64,000 bases of DNA from Heliobacterium mobile (GCF_009720735.1 NZ_WNKU01000012.1:1-64000); one strand, 5' to 3'; shown: positions 47,385 through 62,356, counted from the stretch's first letter. Translations and numbers: made by a program. Notes: generated by a model not told the origin, from the sequence alone.

Positions 47385-47433
47385 ATATGTTCTTTTACAT
47401 GCCTGGAAAAACCTAATCAAGGTTATAGAAGGC

Positions 47434-47529
47434 TTAAAAAAAACCTCCCGATGCGACGCCTCCAACGATGGCACCGACGACAGCGCCAACCACAGCGCCT
47501 GCGACGGCTCCGATGATCACCATAGCCAT
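47434..47529 (-). CDS. small glycine-zipper membrane peptide
   Basis: This 31-residue peptide starts MAMVIIGAVAGAVV and carries Gly at every fourth position through GAVVGAVVGAIVGG, ending in SGGFF. The ATG at 47529 (minus strand) has GGAGTG six bases upstream, and a terminator-like hairpin lies at 47306-47335. The Gly-zipper suggests a self-associating membrane helix such as seen in small toxins, channel peptides or spore peptides. I do not recognise a family. A longer frame (to 47622) has no site. Confidence 0.55.
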   Translation of the reverse strand: MAMVIIGAVAGAVVGAVVGAIVGGVASGGFF

Positions 47530-47989
47530 TTGTTTCACTCCATTTGCTGTAACGTTATCGAGAATCGGTGGGAAATAAAGAAGCAAAAAGTGCGGCAAGA
47601 GAGACTGTGAAGGAGAAACCAAAGGCGGGAAAATTTCCTAGACGGTATTATCACCCAAAACAGGCATGTAAATACGGCAATCTTTTCTGATAAGGAATTT
47701 TCTGACACCGGCAGCGGTGAGTTACGACTTTTCTTATGGTAATGGGTACACAAAGATACGTAAATGTTTTTACAAGAAATAGCGCAAGTTAGAATAATTA
47801 ATAAAAACAAAAACATAAAATTTCAAAAATAAAGTAATGAGATTGAGAAATTACTCTAAATAATTAGATTCAGAATAGGTAGGGTTTTCCGCGAAAGGGC
47901 CGAATTTCTTGCTCTTACGGGATGATTCTTATATCATAATGACGTAACATCATTCGTCCATTGAGTTATCCTTTTTGAAGGGGACTGCC
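47530..47989. other. AT-rich intergenic region, no gene seen
   Basis: About 460 bases rich in A and T (below 40 percent GC) lie between the small peptide gene and comEB. I see no conserved frame, no tRNA and no clear hairpin. A promoter for comEB is expected here but not identified. Confidence 0.5.
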
Positions 47990-48418
47990 ATGCGAAAAGA
48001 TTGGGACAGTTACTTTTTAGACATCGCCTTCGAAGTGGCCAGTCGCAGCACCTGCCCGAGAAGAAGCGTCGGTGCGGTCATTGTCAAAGACAAACGCATC
48101 AAAGCGACAGGATACAACGGCAGCCCTGCCCGACTGCCTCACTGTGCTGACGAAGGCTGTTACATGTTGAACCATCATTGCATCCGTACGATCCATGCGG
48201 AGGTCAATGCGCTGCTCGAGTGTGCGCCCGATGATCGCAAGGGCGCCACCGTCTATGTTACAGACAGGCCCTGCGCAGAGTGCTCGAAACTGCTCATCTC
48301 CACAGGGATTTCCAGAGTCGTCTTTGCCCGGGACTATCACACCGACTGTGACTGGTTCGCCCTTGCCCCTTGGATGGAAGTCGTTCATAAACCGACGCGG
48401 GAAAAGGGAGACGAATAA
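47990..48418 (+). CDS. deoxycytidylate deaminase (ComEB-like)
   Basis: This 142-residue zinc enzyme turns dCMP into dUMP for dTTP synthesis. Zinc motifs are TIHAEVNALLEC (His, Glu) and DRPCAECSKLLI (two Cys). CPRRSVGAVIVKDKRIKATGYNGSP is family-typical. ATG 47990 follows GAAGGGG. It is followed at once by the MazG-like gene, a second nucleotide-related protein. ComEB is named after Bacillus competence, but the deaminase function is what the sequence shows. Confidence 0.93.
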   Translation: MRKDWDSYFLDIAFEVASRSTCPRRSVGAVIVKDKRIKATGYNGSPARLPHCADEGCYMLNHHCIRTIHAEVNALLECAPDDRKGATVYVTDRPCAECSKLLISTGISRVVFARDYHTDCDWFALAPWMEVVHKPTREKGDE

Positions 48419-48880
48419 ATGGCGGAACTCGTAAAACAGTTGGAAAAAGTGTTCCCCCGTTTAGCCCTCACGCCGACCATCGAAAGCACCATGATCAAGC
48501 TCGTCGAAGAGGCGGGAGAACTGGCGGAAATCTGCGGGAAAGTCCGGCAGCTCAATGGAGAAGAGCGGCAGACGGTCGTGCGGAAACTGCGTGCCCGGGA
48601 ATTAACGCGCCTGTTGGAACGGTTCTTAGAGCCGGGAAAAGCCGTGCCGGCGTCCGATTTGGCGTCCTGCCTGGCTGCACTGCAGCCCGATGAGGTTGAA
48701 GCCCAATTGGCTCCGAAAGAGATCGATAAGCTCATCGCCCGGGAACTGCTCGACGTGATGCAGACCTGCGCCACCTTTATGTATCAGTTGGACGTCGATT
48801 TGGACAGCCTGATCGCGGAACACCGGGAAAAGCTCACCTTTCGAGGTTATTTAGCCTCGAATTCTGTTGAAAGGCAGTGA
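48419..48880 (+). CDS. MazG-like nucleotide pyrophosphohydrolase domain protein
   Basis: This 153-residue all-helical protein has the MazG-like acidic pair pattern in KLVEEAGELAEICGKV (ExxE) and LLDVMQTCATFMYQLDVDLDSL (with D in the ExxD-like position), and a middle insertion (about 60-105) rich in Leu and Arg. It would hydrolyse noncanonical or excess nucleotides. It begins one base after the comEB stop codon and overlaps the wecB frame start by 4 bases. Function inferred from the motif only. Confidence 0.75.
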   Translation: MAELVKQLEKVFPRLALTPTIESTMIKLVEEAGELAEICGKVRQLNGEERQTVVRKLRARELTRLLERFLEPGKAVPASDLASCLAALQPDEVEAQLAPKEIDKLIARELLDVMQTCATFMYQLDVDLDSLIAEHREKLTFRGYLASNSVERQ

Positions 48881-48885
48881 ACGAA

Positions 48886-50049
48886 ATGCCTACACCAATT
48901 AAAGTTCTATCTATCTTCGGCACCCGTCCGGAAGCCATCAAAATGGCACCGGTCGTCAAAGCCCTCGAAAGATGCCCGGAACAGATCATCTCCAAAGTGG
49001 CCGTCACGGCTCAGCACCGGGAAATGCTCGACCAAGTGCTGAAACTGTTCCAGATCACGCCGGATTACGACTTGAACATCATGGCGCCGGAACAGACCCT
49101 GTACGATGTGACATCGAAAGCACTGCTGGGGCTGAAACCGGTTTTGGAAGCAGAGCGGCCCGATGTGGTCCTCGTCCATGGCGACACGACGACGACCTTT
49201 GTGGCGTCCCTCGCGGCCTACTACCAGCAGATCGCCGTCGGCCATGTGGAAGCGGGGTTACGGACCCATAACAAATACTCCCCCTTCCCGGAAGAAATGA
49301 ACCGGAAACTGACCGGAGCCATTGCCACCCTTCATTTCGCACCGACCTCCACATCCCAACAAAATCTTCGCCAAGAAGGCGTTTCAGAAGATAACATCTA
49401 CATCACGGGCAACACGGTCATCGATGCTTTATTAGCGACGGTCCGTCCAGATTATGAATTTATTGACCCCGCCTTGAATAAAATTGATTTTAAAAACCGG
49501 GAAATTCTGCTGGTGACGACGCACCGCCGGGAAAACCTAGGTGAACCGATGCGCCAAGTCTACCGGGCGCTCTATACCGTATTAGAATCCCGTCCCCAGG
49601 CGGAAATCATCTTCCCGGTCCACAAAAACCCGGCAGTCCGCCGTGTCGTCAGCGAAGTCCTCGGCGAACACCCCCGCGTTCACCTGGTAGAACCGATGGA
49701 CTATGAGCCCTTCGTCAACCTGATGGCACGGGCCACCCTTGTCCTCACCGACTCGGGCGGCATGCAAGAAGAAGCGCCGTCCTTAGGCAAACCGGTACTC
49801 GTTCTGCGGGACACCACCGAGCGGCCGGAAGCGGTCGTCGCCGGCACGGTGAAACTCGTCGGCACCGACGCCGAGACCATCATCCGGGAAACCCTTTCCT
49901 TGTTGGAAGACCGGAGCGCCTACGACTCCATGGCCAACGCCGTCAATCCCTACGGCGATGGAAAGGCCAGCGAGCGCACCGTTCAAGCGATCTTACATCA
50001 TTTTGGCCGAAGCGAAGCAAAGCCGGAGGAATTTAATCCAGTCAAGTAA
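48886..50049 (+). CDS. wecB: UDP-N-acetylglucosamine 2-epimerase, non-hydrolysing
   Basis: This 387-residue enzyme interconverts UDP-GlcNAc and UDP-ManNAc for teichoic acid or capsule. Family motifs: SIFGTRPEAIKMAPVV, TAQHREMLDQVL, VHGDTTTTFVASLAAYY, GHVEAGLRT, TDSGGMQEEAPSLGKPVLVLRDTTERPEAV. The start ATG 48886 lies 10 bases after AAAGGCAG; GTG 48877 is an alternative that overlaps the previous gene. It precedes the atp operon as mnaA does in Bacillus. Confidence 0.95.
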   Translation: MPTPIKVLSIFGTRPEAIKMAPVVKALERCPEQIISKVAVTAQHREMLDQVLKLFQITPDYDLNIMAPEQTLYDVTSKALLGLKPVLEAERPDVVLVHGDTTTTFVASLAAYYQQIAVGHVEAGLRTHNKYSPFPEEMNRKLTGAIATLHFAPTSTSQQNLRQEGVSEDNIYITGNTVIDALLATVRPDYEFIDPALNKIDFKNREILLVTTHRRENLGEPMRQVYRALYTVLESRPQAEIIFPVHKNPAVRRVVSEVLGEHPRVHLVEPMDYEPFVNLMARATLVLTDSGGMQEEAPSLGKPVLVLRDTTERPEAVVAGTVKLVGTDAETIIRETLSLLEDRSAYDSMANAVNPYGDGKASERTVQAILHHFGRSEAKPEEFNPVK

Positions 50050-50117
50050 GCAGTGAAGTAAATCCGGAAAATCTTTGTATTCTTCGGATCCTCGAACGCT
50101 GATCTGTGCTTATGTGA

Positions 50118-50297
50118 AATCTGGGGTGCATTTACGGAGTGAGCGTTTTGGGCGCAGCGGCGTCAGCGAGCGCAGGATGCTGAGCGTTTAGGGCGCCATG
50201 GTTCACATGCAGAAAGCCCAGAGGTTTTGGCGCCCAGCGAAGCGTCCAAGCGAGTAGCCGCGAAGCCCTTAGCGAACGGAGTAAATGAACCCCGATT
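50118..50297 (+). repeat. structured intergenic element, copy B (downstream of wecB)
   Basis: This element has outer arms AATC-T-GGGGTGCATTTAC (50118-50135) and GTAAATGAACCCC-GATT (50281-50297), which pair with one mismatch. The core, 50136-50279, aligns with 25781-25925 in copy A. Both arms changed together relative to copy A (TTGGC/GCCAA there, TTTAC/GTAAA here). No coding frame is shared. It starts 69 bases behind the wecB stop codon. Confidence 0.8.
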
Positions 50298-50547
50298 CAG
50301 ACACGAAGCTTTTCAAAATCAATGAAAAGCGATTGGATTCATGGATCATGTATACATCAAAGACGAAGCAGATTCTTTTTGGATCAAAGTAGGATTTTTG
50401 CCATTGAACGCGAATACTTATTGTTGGCTTCTAGAGCGTAAGAGGTTTGCCGAATTGCTGTTGAAGAAACGAAGCAGGTATAGAGTGGAATGAGGCCATT
50501 CCATCCAGGGCATGCTAGCTTTGGCTGATATTTCAGGGGGGAAAGGT
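50298..50547. other. leader region upstream of atp operon
   Basis: Between element B and atpZ are 250 bases with a hairpin, GCTTTTCA (50308-50315)/TGAAAAGC (50323-50330), and no gene. The atp promoter should lie here; no clear -35/-10 pair was found. Confidence 0.45.
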
Positions 50548-50811
50548 TTGGCCAATTTCGAATTACCCTCCAAGCGAGTTTTGAGAGCGTTCGCGTTAAC
50601 TTCGACCATTGGCGCCGAATTTGCGGCTGCAGTGTACATCGGCTATCTAGCAGGCCGCTACGCCGATAGTGTTTGGGGGACAGACCCGTGGCTGATGCTC
50701 ACTGGTGTTTTAGTGGGTGTCGCTGGCGGGTTTTTCGGTGTCTACTACCTTGTCGCAACATTTTTCAAGGAAGATAAAGGGAAGAAGACCGAAGATGACC
50801 TCTCGGAGTGA
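50548..50811 (+). CDS. AtpZ/AtpI-family small membrane protein
   Basis: This 87-residue protein has two membrane helices (about 17-38 and 50-72) and matches the short AtpZ/AtpI-type proteins at the head of many atp operons; they may act in Mg2+/Ca2+ uptake or assembly. The TTG start at 50548 follows CAGGGGGGAAAGG. The following gene overlaps its 3' end by 17 bases. Confidence 0.75.
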   Translation: MANFELPSKRVLRAFALTSTIGAEFAAAVYIGYLAGRYADSVWGTDPWLMLTGVLVGVAGGFFGVYYLVATFFKEDKGKKTEDDLSE

Positions 50812-51256
50812 AGCCGTCCGTGACACGCCTGGTAGGGTGGGAAACGGGAGTGGACAAAGAACCATGGAATTGCAACAGCTTCTTTCGCGGTTGTGGCGCA
50901 CAGGTCTCCTTGGGGTGGGAGCTTGCCTGGCGTTCATCCCATTCGTCGATAGGCCGGAGCTCCCTGCAGGCGTAGCCCTCGGGTGGGCATCCGGTATCGC
51001 AGCATCGCGGCTTCTCTACATGCGGCTCGCCCGCATGGACGATCAAGACCCCGACCAGGCTGTGCGCAACATCCAGTTCAGCTCATTCGCTCGCCTGAGC
51101 TTGAGCGTACTGGCCTTGCTCATCGCCTACAAAACCCCCGGCGTCTTCGATCTCATGGCTACCGGTTTCGGCCTCCTCCTGACACCGGCGATCTCGCTGA
51201 TGTTTGGGATGGTGGAGGCACAAAGATCCACATCATCGTGGGAAAAGACTAAATGA
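50795..51256 (+). CDS. atpI: ATP synthase subunit I (AtpI)
   Basis: This 153-residue membrane protein has four helices. It is the assembly factor for the c-ring in the atp operon. ATG 50795 overlaps the preceding gene by 17 bases; a second ATG at 50864 (MELQQLLSRLWRTG) follows GGGAGTGG and is also plausible. The sequence is poorly conserved, and position supports the call. Confidence 0.8.
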   Translation: MTSRSEAVRDTPGRVGNGSGQRTMELQQLLSRLWRTGLLGVGACLAFIPFVDRPELPAGVALGWASGIAASRLLYMRLARMDDQDPDQAVRNIQFSSFARLSLSVLALLIAYKTPGVFDLMATGFGLLLTPAISLMFGMVEAQRSTSSWEKTK

Positions 51257-51277
51257 AAGGGGTGAATCAGAAAGTTT

Positions 51278-52317
<1,040 letters not shown>

Positions 52318-52404
52318 TTCACCCAGCTCTTTTTTACATCGGTCATCCTAAAATCAAAAACTTAGAAAACAGCGAAGCGTTTTCTCCGATAAGGAGGTTC
52401 AGCG

Positions 52405-52902
52405 GTGCTTGAGGCTTTGAACCTAAATGGGACATTCCTGGCAATGCTGGTCAGCTTCCTGCTGTTGGTTGCGCTGCTGAAACAGGTCGCCTTCAAACCT
52501 TTGTTAAATGCGCTCGATGACCGTCGCCGCAAAATCGACGAATCGATCAAGCGGGCGGAAAGCGACCTTGAGGAAGCCTCCAATTTGCGGGCCGAATATG
52601 CAGCTGAACTGCAAAAAGCCCGTCAGGAAGCTCATGAACTGATTGTCAACGCCACCAAAGTGGGCGAGGAAAAAGCCCAGGAAATCATTGCGGCGGCCCA
52701 AGCGGACGCCCTGCGGCTGAAAGAAAAAGCCGTTACCGACATCAAACGGGAAAAAGAAAAAGCCCTCGAAGAGCTGCGCGCCCATGTGGTCGGTCTCTCC
52801 GTCCTTGCCGCGCAGAAGATCATTGAAAAGAACCTGGATGAGAACACCCAGCGTCAGTTGGTCGATGAAGTCATCGGCGAAGTGGGGAAACTGCCATGCT
52901 AA
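52405..52902 (+). CDS. atpF: ATP synthase subunit b
   Basis: This 165-residue peripheral-stalk protein has an N-terminal helix (NGTFLAMLVSFLLLVALLKQVAF) and a long charged coiled coil rich in Ala/Glu/Lys/Arg. GATAAGGAGG precedes GTG 52405. Its end overlaps atpH by 7 bases. Confidence 0.94.
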   Translation: MLEALNLNGTFLAMLVSFLLLVALLKQVAFKPLLNALDDRRRKIDESIKRAESDLEEASNLRAEYAAELQKARQEAHELIVNATKVGEEKAQEIIAAAQADALRLKEKAVTDIKREKEKALEELRAHVVGLSVLAAQKIIEKNLDENTQRQLVDEVIGEVGKLPC

Positions 52903-53456
52903 ATGGTGCTGTCGCTCGCCGCTACGCCCAGGCTCTGCTGGAGATCGGCATCGAGACCAACAGCCTGAACGAAATGGAACAGTACCTCGGCCGATTTGTG
53001 AACATGTTGGACAACCAAGATGACCTTCGCCGGGTACTCTATCATCCCTCCGTCGTCATGGCCGAGAAAAAGGAGCTCGTCAACGCCGTACTCAAAGCGG
53101 ATCAATTCCCTGAGACGGTACGGGCCTTCATCCTTCTCGTTATTGAACGGCGCCGGGAGAACTATTTCATCGAACTCTACCAGGAATTCGTCCGCCTGGC
53201 CAACCAAATCCGCAACATCGTCGAAGCGCGGGTGACCAGCGCCGTCGAACTGTCGGAGGCACAGGTGGAACGCCTCAAGGAACAACTCCGTACCACCACC
53301 GGAAAACAGGTGGTACTCCATCGCCAAGTCGACCCCAGCCTGCTCGGCGGACTGGTCGTAGCCTTCGGCGACCGGATCATTGACGGTTCTGTAGCCGGAA
53401 AAATCCGGAGCCTAAAAGAAAGCCTGCAGCAGATTCCTCTGCCGTCGCTTCCATAA
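52896..53456 (+). CDS. atpH: ATP synthase subunit delta
   Basis: This 186-residue stalk subunit has the typical N-terminal VARRYAQALLEI and the C-terminal LLGGLVVAFGDRIIDGSVAGKIRSLKESL. It joins the F1 head to the b subunits. Confidence 0.95.
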   Translation: MLNGAVARRYAQALLEIGIETNSLNEMEQYLGRFVNMLDNQDDLRRVLYHPSVVMAEKKELVNAVLKADQFPETVRAFILLVIERRRENYFIELYQEFVRLANQIRNIVEARVTSAVELSEAQVERLKEQLRTTTGKQVVLHRQVDPSLLGGLVVAFGDRIIDGSVAGKIRSLKESLQQIPLPSLP

Positions 53457-53463
53457 CTGGTAA

Positions 53464-55005
<1,542 letters not shown>

Positions 55006-55058
55006 TCTCGAAGTCTGACGCAATGAAAAGACTCCGAGAGGATAGCGAGGTGAAATAA

Positions 55059-55925
55059 ATGGCTGGAATGCGCGATATTAAGCGCCGCATTCGTTCGATT
55101 AAAAGCACCCAGCAGATCACCAAAGCCATGAAAATGGTGGCGGCGGCCAAACTACGCCGGGCCCAGGAGAAAGTCACCCAAGCCCGCCCCTATGCCAAGC
55201 GCGTGCAGGGGGTCCTCTCGCGACTGGTGGCCGCTGTCCAGGATGTGAACCATCCCTTATTGGAGACGCGGGACGTCAAACATACCGGATACGTCGTCGT
55301 CACCGCTGACCGCGGTTTGTGCGGCGGCTACAACGGCAACATCATCCGGAAAGTCCATCAGGATGTGAAAGGCCGCAACGACGTATCCCTGGTCTGTGTC
55401 GGCCGGAAAGGCCGGGACTTTTTCCGGCGGACCGGCAAAAAGATCGAAGCCGAATATGTCGGCTTGGGCGAAGACATCACCTATGCCATGGCGAAAGAGA
55501 TCGCCGGTAAGGTGATGGGGCTCTACCAAGAAGGCGTATTCGACAAGGTCGAACTGGTCTTCACCGAGTTCTTCTCGGCGTTGACCCAAAAACCAGTGCA
55601 GATGCAACTTCTGCCGATCCCCTCGCCGTCCGGTGAAGGTGCCGGCGACGATGGAAACGGCGTAGGTCCTCTGTATGAGTTCGAACCGAGCGCTGAAGCC
55701 GTATTAAGTGAACTGCTTCCCCGCTACGTGGAGAACCAAATCTACCGGGCGCTGCTCGAATCGAAAGCGTCCGAACAAGGCGCCCGGATGACCGCCATGG
55801 GTTCGGCCACCGACAACGCCAAAGAAATGATCGACAAGCTCACCTTGTCCTTCAACCGGGCCCGTCAGGCCGCCATCACCAAGGAAATCTCCGAGGTCGT
55901 CGGCGGTGCCGCGGCCCTGGGCTAA
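55059..55925 (+). CDS. atpG: ATP synthase subunit gamma
   Basis: This 288-residue rotor shaft has [33 protein letters not shown] at the N-terminus (only the start is quoted as family-typical) and a C-terminal helix ending [27 protein letters not shown] lies upstream of ATG 55059. Confidence 0.95.
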   Translation: MAGMRDIKRRIRSIKSTQQITKAMKMVAAAKLRRAQEKVTQARPYAKRVQGVLSRLVAAVQDVNHPLLETRDVKHTGYVVVTADRGLCGGYNGNIIRKVHQDVKGRNDVSLVCVGRKGRDFFRRTGKKIEAEYVGLGEDITYAMAKEIAGKVMGLYQEGVFDKVELVFTEFFSALTQKPVQMQLLPIPSPSGEGAGDDGNGVGPLYEFEPSAEAVLSELLPRYVENQIYRALLESKASEQGARMTAMGSATDNAKEMIDKLTLSFNRARQAAITKEISEVVGGAAALG

Positions 55926-55958
55926 ACAATGTATCGTGACTCCTACCAGGGGAGGTAA

Positions 55959-57383
<1,425 letters not shown>

Positions 57384-57400
57384 GAGGGGAGTGACCAGTC

Positions 57401-57820
57401 ATGGCCAACCAGACCTACCTCCTCGAGGTGGTTACTCCCGAGCGGGTGGTCGTCAACGAGGAAGTGGAGGTCACCTCCGCCCCCGGTACCGAGGGAAGCC
57501 TTGGTATACTGGCCGACCATGCTCCCATGCTGACCGCCTTGAACATTGGCCTCTTGGAGTACGGCAAACACGGTGAAAACAAAAAACTGACCATCACCGG
57601 CGGTTTTTTGGAAGTCGCCAACAACAAGGTCACCGTCCTGGCGACCGCTGCCGAAAAAGTCCAGGAGATCGACCTCTCCCGGGCGGAAGCAGCTCGCCGC
57701 CGGGCGGAACAGCGCATTGAAAAAGCGCAGACCGGCAACTCTGAAGTAGATATCGACCGGGCCGAAATGGCCTTAAAACGGGCGTTACTGCGCTTAGAGG
57801 CTGCGAAACATAACCAATAG
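57401..57820 (+). CDS. atpC: ATP synthase subunit epsilon
   Basis: This 139-residue regulatory rotor subunit has a beta-barrel domain (TYLLEVVTPERVVVNEEVE, GSLGILADHAPMLTAL) and a C-terminal pair of helices (AEAARRRAEQRIEKAQ). GAGGGGAG precedes ATG 57401. Last gene of the atp operon. Confidence 0.95.
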   Translation: MANQTYLLEVVTPERVVVNEEVEVTSAPGTEGSLGILADHAPMLTALNIGLLEYGKHGENKKLTITGGFLEVANNKVTVLATAAEKVQEIDLSRAEAARRRAEQRIEKAQTGNSEVDIDRAEMALKRALLRLEAAKHNQ

Positions 57821-57849
57821 TAAATGGAATTGATCCCAAGGGATTGAAA

Positions 57850-57887
57850 AACGCCAACCTTCCGATGCGGAAGAGTTGGCGTTTTTT
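57850..57887 (+). terminator. terminator of atp operon
   Basis: AACGCCAAC (57850-57858) pairs with GTTGGCGTT, with an inner CTTCC/GGAAG, and TTTTTTC follows. Confidence 0.92.
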
Positions 57888-58182
57888 CTTTGACCGGTTG
57901 ATCAAAGACTACAATAATAGTAAAAATTTAAATTTTAAGGTGTAGATTTGAATTTATTAGGTTTTATTGCTAGAATAATTATAGTCCTGTATCCTATCGC
58001 ATAACAGTATTATCGCATAAACGATAACCGTAAAAACGAAAGTAATAGCATCATAAAGTAAGAACAACATTAGTCAGTAATCATGTACTATCAAGCGAAT
58101 GGTTGTTCTATACTAGATAATGCGGTGATAAATAAATCGAATCAAACCGATAATCAAGAACAACAAAGTAGGTATTAACCAA
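57888..58182. other. AT-rich gap between atp operon and radical SAM gene
   Basis: About 295 bases at roughly 30 percent GC, sharply different from the operon before it. It contains AAAATTTAAATTTT at about 57925, a palindromic AT block. I see no gene and no clear promoter. Confidence 0.45.
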
Positions 58183-59685
58183 ATGAAAGAATTCCGGGTA
58201 GTCCTTATCGGATTGTATAACTCCAAAGCGTTGGGTGTTCGTGCGCTTTCCTCGGTGCTAAAAGCCAAAGGTTACACTGTTAGTATCATCTTTTTCAAAG
58301 ACTTCAACAGTCTGAATGCCCGAGAACCTTCCGAAGCGGAGTATAGACTTCTCCTGGACAAGCTAATAGAAATTAATCCCCATATGATCGGCCTGAGCGT
58401 CATGTCTTCTTTTTACCTGTCTGCAGCCCACGAAATGTCTCGGCGGATCAAAGATAACATTCCACAAGCTCACCTGATTTGGGGAGGGGTATATGCTACC
58501 CTCTTTCCGAAAGAAAGTATGGAATACTGCGACTATCTCATGCGAGGAGAATGCGACGAGGCGATTATCGACTTGGCCGAAGCCCTGGAAGGTAAAAAAG
58601 ACCTCAGTCGTGTTCCTAATCTATGTTACCGTCGCAGTGATGAAATCGTGTTTAATGAAATGAAGCATCTGCAGGCGACACTAGATGAACTTCCCTTTCC
58701 CGACATGGGCGGCAGCGATATGTATCATATCTCCAACGGCCAACTAAACACCTGCGATCCTCAAGTTAGCAGCATATCCTATGAAATGAGTGCGTCCCGC
58801 GGCTGTCCTTATGTCTGCTCCTACTGCAGCAGTTTAAGTTTAAGACGATTATATAAAGGAAAAGGGCCTTTTGTACGCCAGCGATCCGTAGAAAGCACCT
58901 TGTCTGAACTGAAGTGGGCCCAAAGGCATGTAAAAAACATGCGGATGGTTTGGTTTTGGGACGAAATATTCGCCGATGAAGAAGAATGGGTCAACGAATT
59001 CGTAGCTCGATATAAGCAAGAAATCGGCTTACCCTTCAACATTTGGGGGCACCCCTTAAAAATTAAAAGAAAGACCATCGAGAACCTCGTAAAAGCGGGC
59101 CTCCACCAAGTTGTTGTAGGTATTCAGCACGGTTCTCCGCGTATTCGCAAAGAGATTTATTATCGCAAAGAAACAAATGAACAAATCATCGAAATGAGTC
59201 GTATCTTAGCAGAAGCGAAAGTACCAGAAGTGGTCTATGATTTAATTTTAGACAGCCCCTTTGAGACGGTCAATGATTTAGAAGAGACCTACCACCTGTG
59301 TATGAAGCTCTATAAGCCCTATACCCTGAACTTGCACGGCCTCAGTTTTCTGCCGGGAACGGATATTGAAAAGCTCGCTGTGAACCAAGGATTGTTGACC
59401 TGGGAAGACCTTAAAAAGCAACAATCCAAACCGATTGAAGAAATGTACCGTACCTTCAGTTGGTGGACACACACCGGTTCCCAAGAAGACCGTGAACGGG
59501 CCTACTGGAAAAACATGATCCACTTGACCCAATTCGGCTGGGCCTCTGCCATCCTACCCCTGTTAGAAAAGGAATACTTTAAACGCAACCCCGAATCTAT
59601 GAATTTCTTACGCACATCGGCTAACGGTTGGAACCTAATGCGTCGTGTTAACCGCAAAATCCTGCTGAAACTCGGATTAACCTAG
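58183..59685 (+). CDS. B12-binding radical SAM protein
   Basis: This 500-residue protein has an N-terminal B12-binding-like domain (about 1-140, with VLIGLYNSKALGVRALSSVLKAKGY and HLIWGGVYATLFPKE) and a radical SAM domain (about 200-430) with the CxxxCxxC cluster motif SRGCPYVCSYCSS. The C-terminal part is helical. Related enzymes carry out methylations or ring rearrangements in lipids, tetrapyrroles and natural products; the substrate here is unknown. It lacks the DxHxxG motif of true B12 binding as far as I can see, so cobalamin use is uncertain. A weak start region: no clear Shine-Dalgarno before ATG 58183. GC content is lower than that of neighbours, which suggests transfer. Confidence 0.85.
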   Translation: MKEFRVVLIGLYNSKALGVRALSSVLKAKGYTVSIIFFKDFNSLNAREPSEAEYRLLLDKLIEINPHMIGLSVMSSFYLSAAHEMSRRIKDNIPQAHLIWGGVYATLFPKESMEYCDYLMRGECDEAIIDLAEALEGKKDLSRVPNLCYRRSDEIVFNEMKHLQATLDELPFPDMGGSDMYHISNGQLNTCDPQVSSISYEMSASRGCPYVCSYCSSLSLRRLYKGKGPFVRQRSVESTLSELKWAQRHVKNMRMVWFWDEIFADEEEWVNEFVARYKQEIGLPFNIWGHPLKIKRKTIENLVKAGLHQVVVGIQHGSPRIRKEIYYRKETNEQIIEMSRILAEAKVPEVVYDLILDSPFETVNDLEETYHLCMKLYKPYTLNLHGLSFLPGTDIEKLAVNQGLLTWEDLKKQQSKPIEEMYRTFSWWTHTGSQEDRERAYWKNMIHLTQFGWASAILPLLEKEYFKRNPESMNFLRTSANGWNLMRRVNRKILLKLGLT

Positions 59686-59706
59686 ATTAAAAATGAACCT
59701 AGATTA

Positions 59707-60815
<1,109 letters not shown>

Positions 60816-60997
60816 GATAGAAAAAAGGTTTTCGGAAAAATTATTTTAGGCAGGAAAGCCAATGAACCTGTCGAAAATTATTCAGGTTGGGAAAAAACCT
60901 AATAAGCTTCTACATATCCAGAAGAATATGGAAAAACCCTAAGAAGGGGGGAGCCGCCGGCTTCCAGAATCGTCGATGAAGACGGCATAAGCAGCAA

Positions 60998-62260
60998 ATG
61001 GAAACAAAGATAGTCGTAAACGGGGGGATCCCCCTCGTAGGAAATATTCGCGTCGGCAACGCCAAAAACGCAGTACTACCGATATTAATCGCCACTCTCT
61101 TGGCTGACGGCGAATCGATTATCGCCGATGTGCCCCGATTGGCGGATGTCGATACGACCTGTTCGGTGCTCCAACATATGGGTTGCGAAGTAGCCCGTGT
61201 TGAGAACAATATCGTCGTCCGTTGCGGAAAACTGATCAGCCATGAAGCGCCCTACGAATTTGTCCGGCGCATGCGCGCCTCTTTCTTAGTGATGGGACCG
61301 TTGCTAGCCCGCTTGGGGAAAGCGAAAATCTCCCTACCCGGTGGATGCGCCATTGGTACTCGGCCGATCAACCTGCACCTAAAAGGCTTGGAGGCAATGG
61401 GTGCCAAGGTTCGGATGGAACACGGCCACGTAGAAGCCCGATGCCGTCGCCTGCAAGGTGCCCAAATCTATTTAGACTTTCCTTCCGTAGGGGCAACGGA
61501 GAACCTGATGATGGCCGCAGCCTTGGCTGATGGGCAGACAGTGATCGAAAACGCCGCCGAAGAGCCCGAAATTATCGACCTCGCCAACTACCTGAACGCG
61601 ATCGGTGCCAAGATCAAAGGAGCCGGAACGCGCGTTATTAAGATCGAAGGCGTCAACCACCTGAACGGAGCCAGCTATACACCAATTCCTGACCGCATTG
61701 AAGCCGGATCCTATATGGTTGCTGCGGCCGCTACTGGCGGAGACCTCACCGTCGATAATGTCATCATCGACCATGTCAAACCAGTCATCGCCAAACTAAA
61801 AGAAATGGGCGTCACCGTTCAGGAAATGGAATCAAGCCTGCGAGTCAAAGCAGAACAACCGCTCCGAGCAGTAGACATCAAAACTCTTCCCTATCCGGGT
61901 TTTCCAACAGATATGCAAGCCCAGATGATGGCCTTGTTGGCAGTAAGCGATGGAACGGGCGTCGTCACTGAGACCGTCTTCGAAAACCGATTTATGCATG
62001 TGGATGAACTCAAGCGTATGGGCGCACAGATTAAGGTCGAAAGCCGGACTGCCGTCGTGCAGGGTGTATCGAAGCTCTACGGAGCTCCGGTCAAAGCAAC
62101 AGATTTGCGAGCTGGAGCTGCACTTGTCATCGCCGCTCTCTCGGCAGAAATGTCTACCGAAATCAGTTGTGTTCACCATATAGACCGTGGATATGACGAC
62201 ATCGTCGGAAAACTGCGCGCGGTGGGTGCCCGCATAGACCGGCATAACGGGGACTGCTAA
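60998..62260 (+). CDS. murA: UDP-N-acetylglucosamine 1-carboxyvinyltransferase
   Basis: This 420-residue enzyme starts peptidoglycan synthesis by adding enolpyruvate to UDP-GlcNAc. The N-terminal [24 protein letters not shown] has the substrate-binding KN, and the catalytic Cys loop reads [26 protein letters not shown] is conserved. There is no strong Shine-Dalgarno before ATG 60998 (AAGCAGCAA). Confidence 0.96.
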   Translation: METKIVVNGGIPLVGNIRVGNAKNAVLPILIATLLADGESIIADVPRLADVDTTCSVLQHMGCEVARVENNIVVRCGKLISHEAPYEFVRRMRASFLVMGPLLARLGKAKISLPGGCAIGTRPINLHLKGLEAMGAKVRMEHGHVEARCRRLQGAQIYLDFPSVGATENLMMAAALADGQTVIENAAEEPEIIDLANYLNAIGAKIKGAGTRVIKIEGVNHLNGASYTPIPDRIEAGSYMVAAAATGGDLTVDNVIIDHVKPVIAKLKEMGVTVQEMESSLRVKAEQPLRAVDIKTLPYPGFPTDMQAQMMALLAVSDGTGVVTETVFENRFMHVDELKRMGAQIKVESRTAVVQGVSKLYGAPVKATDLRAGAALVIAALSAEMSTEISCVHHIDRGYDDIVGKLRAVGARIDRHNGDC

Positions 62261-62356
62261 GCGTTGAGCCCCTAAAAGAAACAAATACGTAGTCATCTAT
62301 GATCCCTCCTCGTCATAAACATGTAGGCGCATGGGCGATGACGGGAGGGATTTTTT

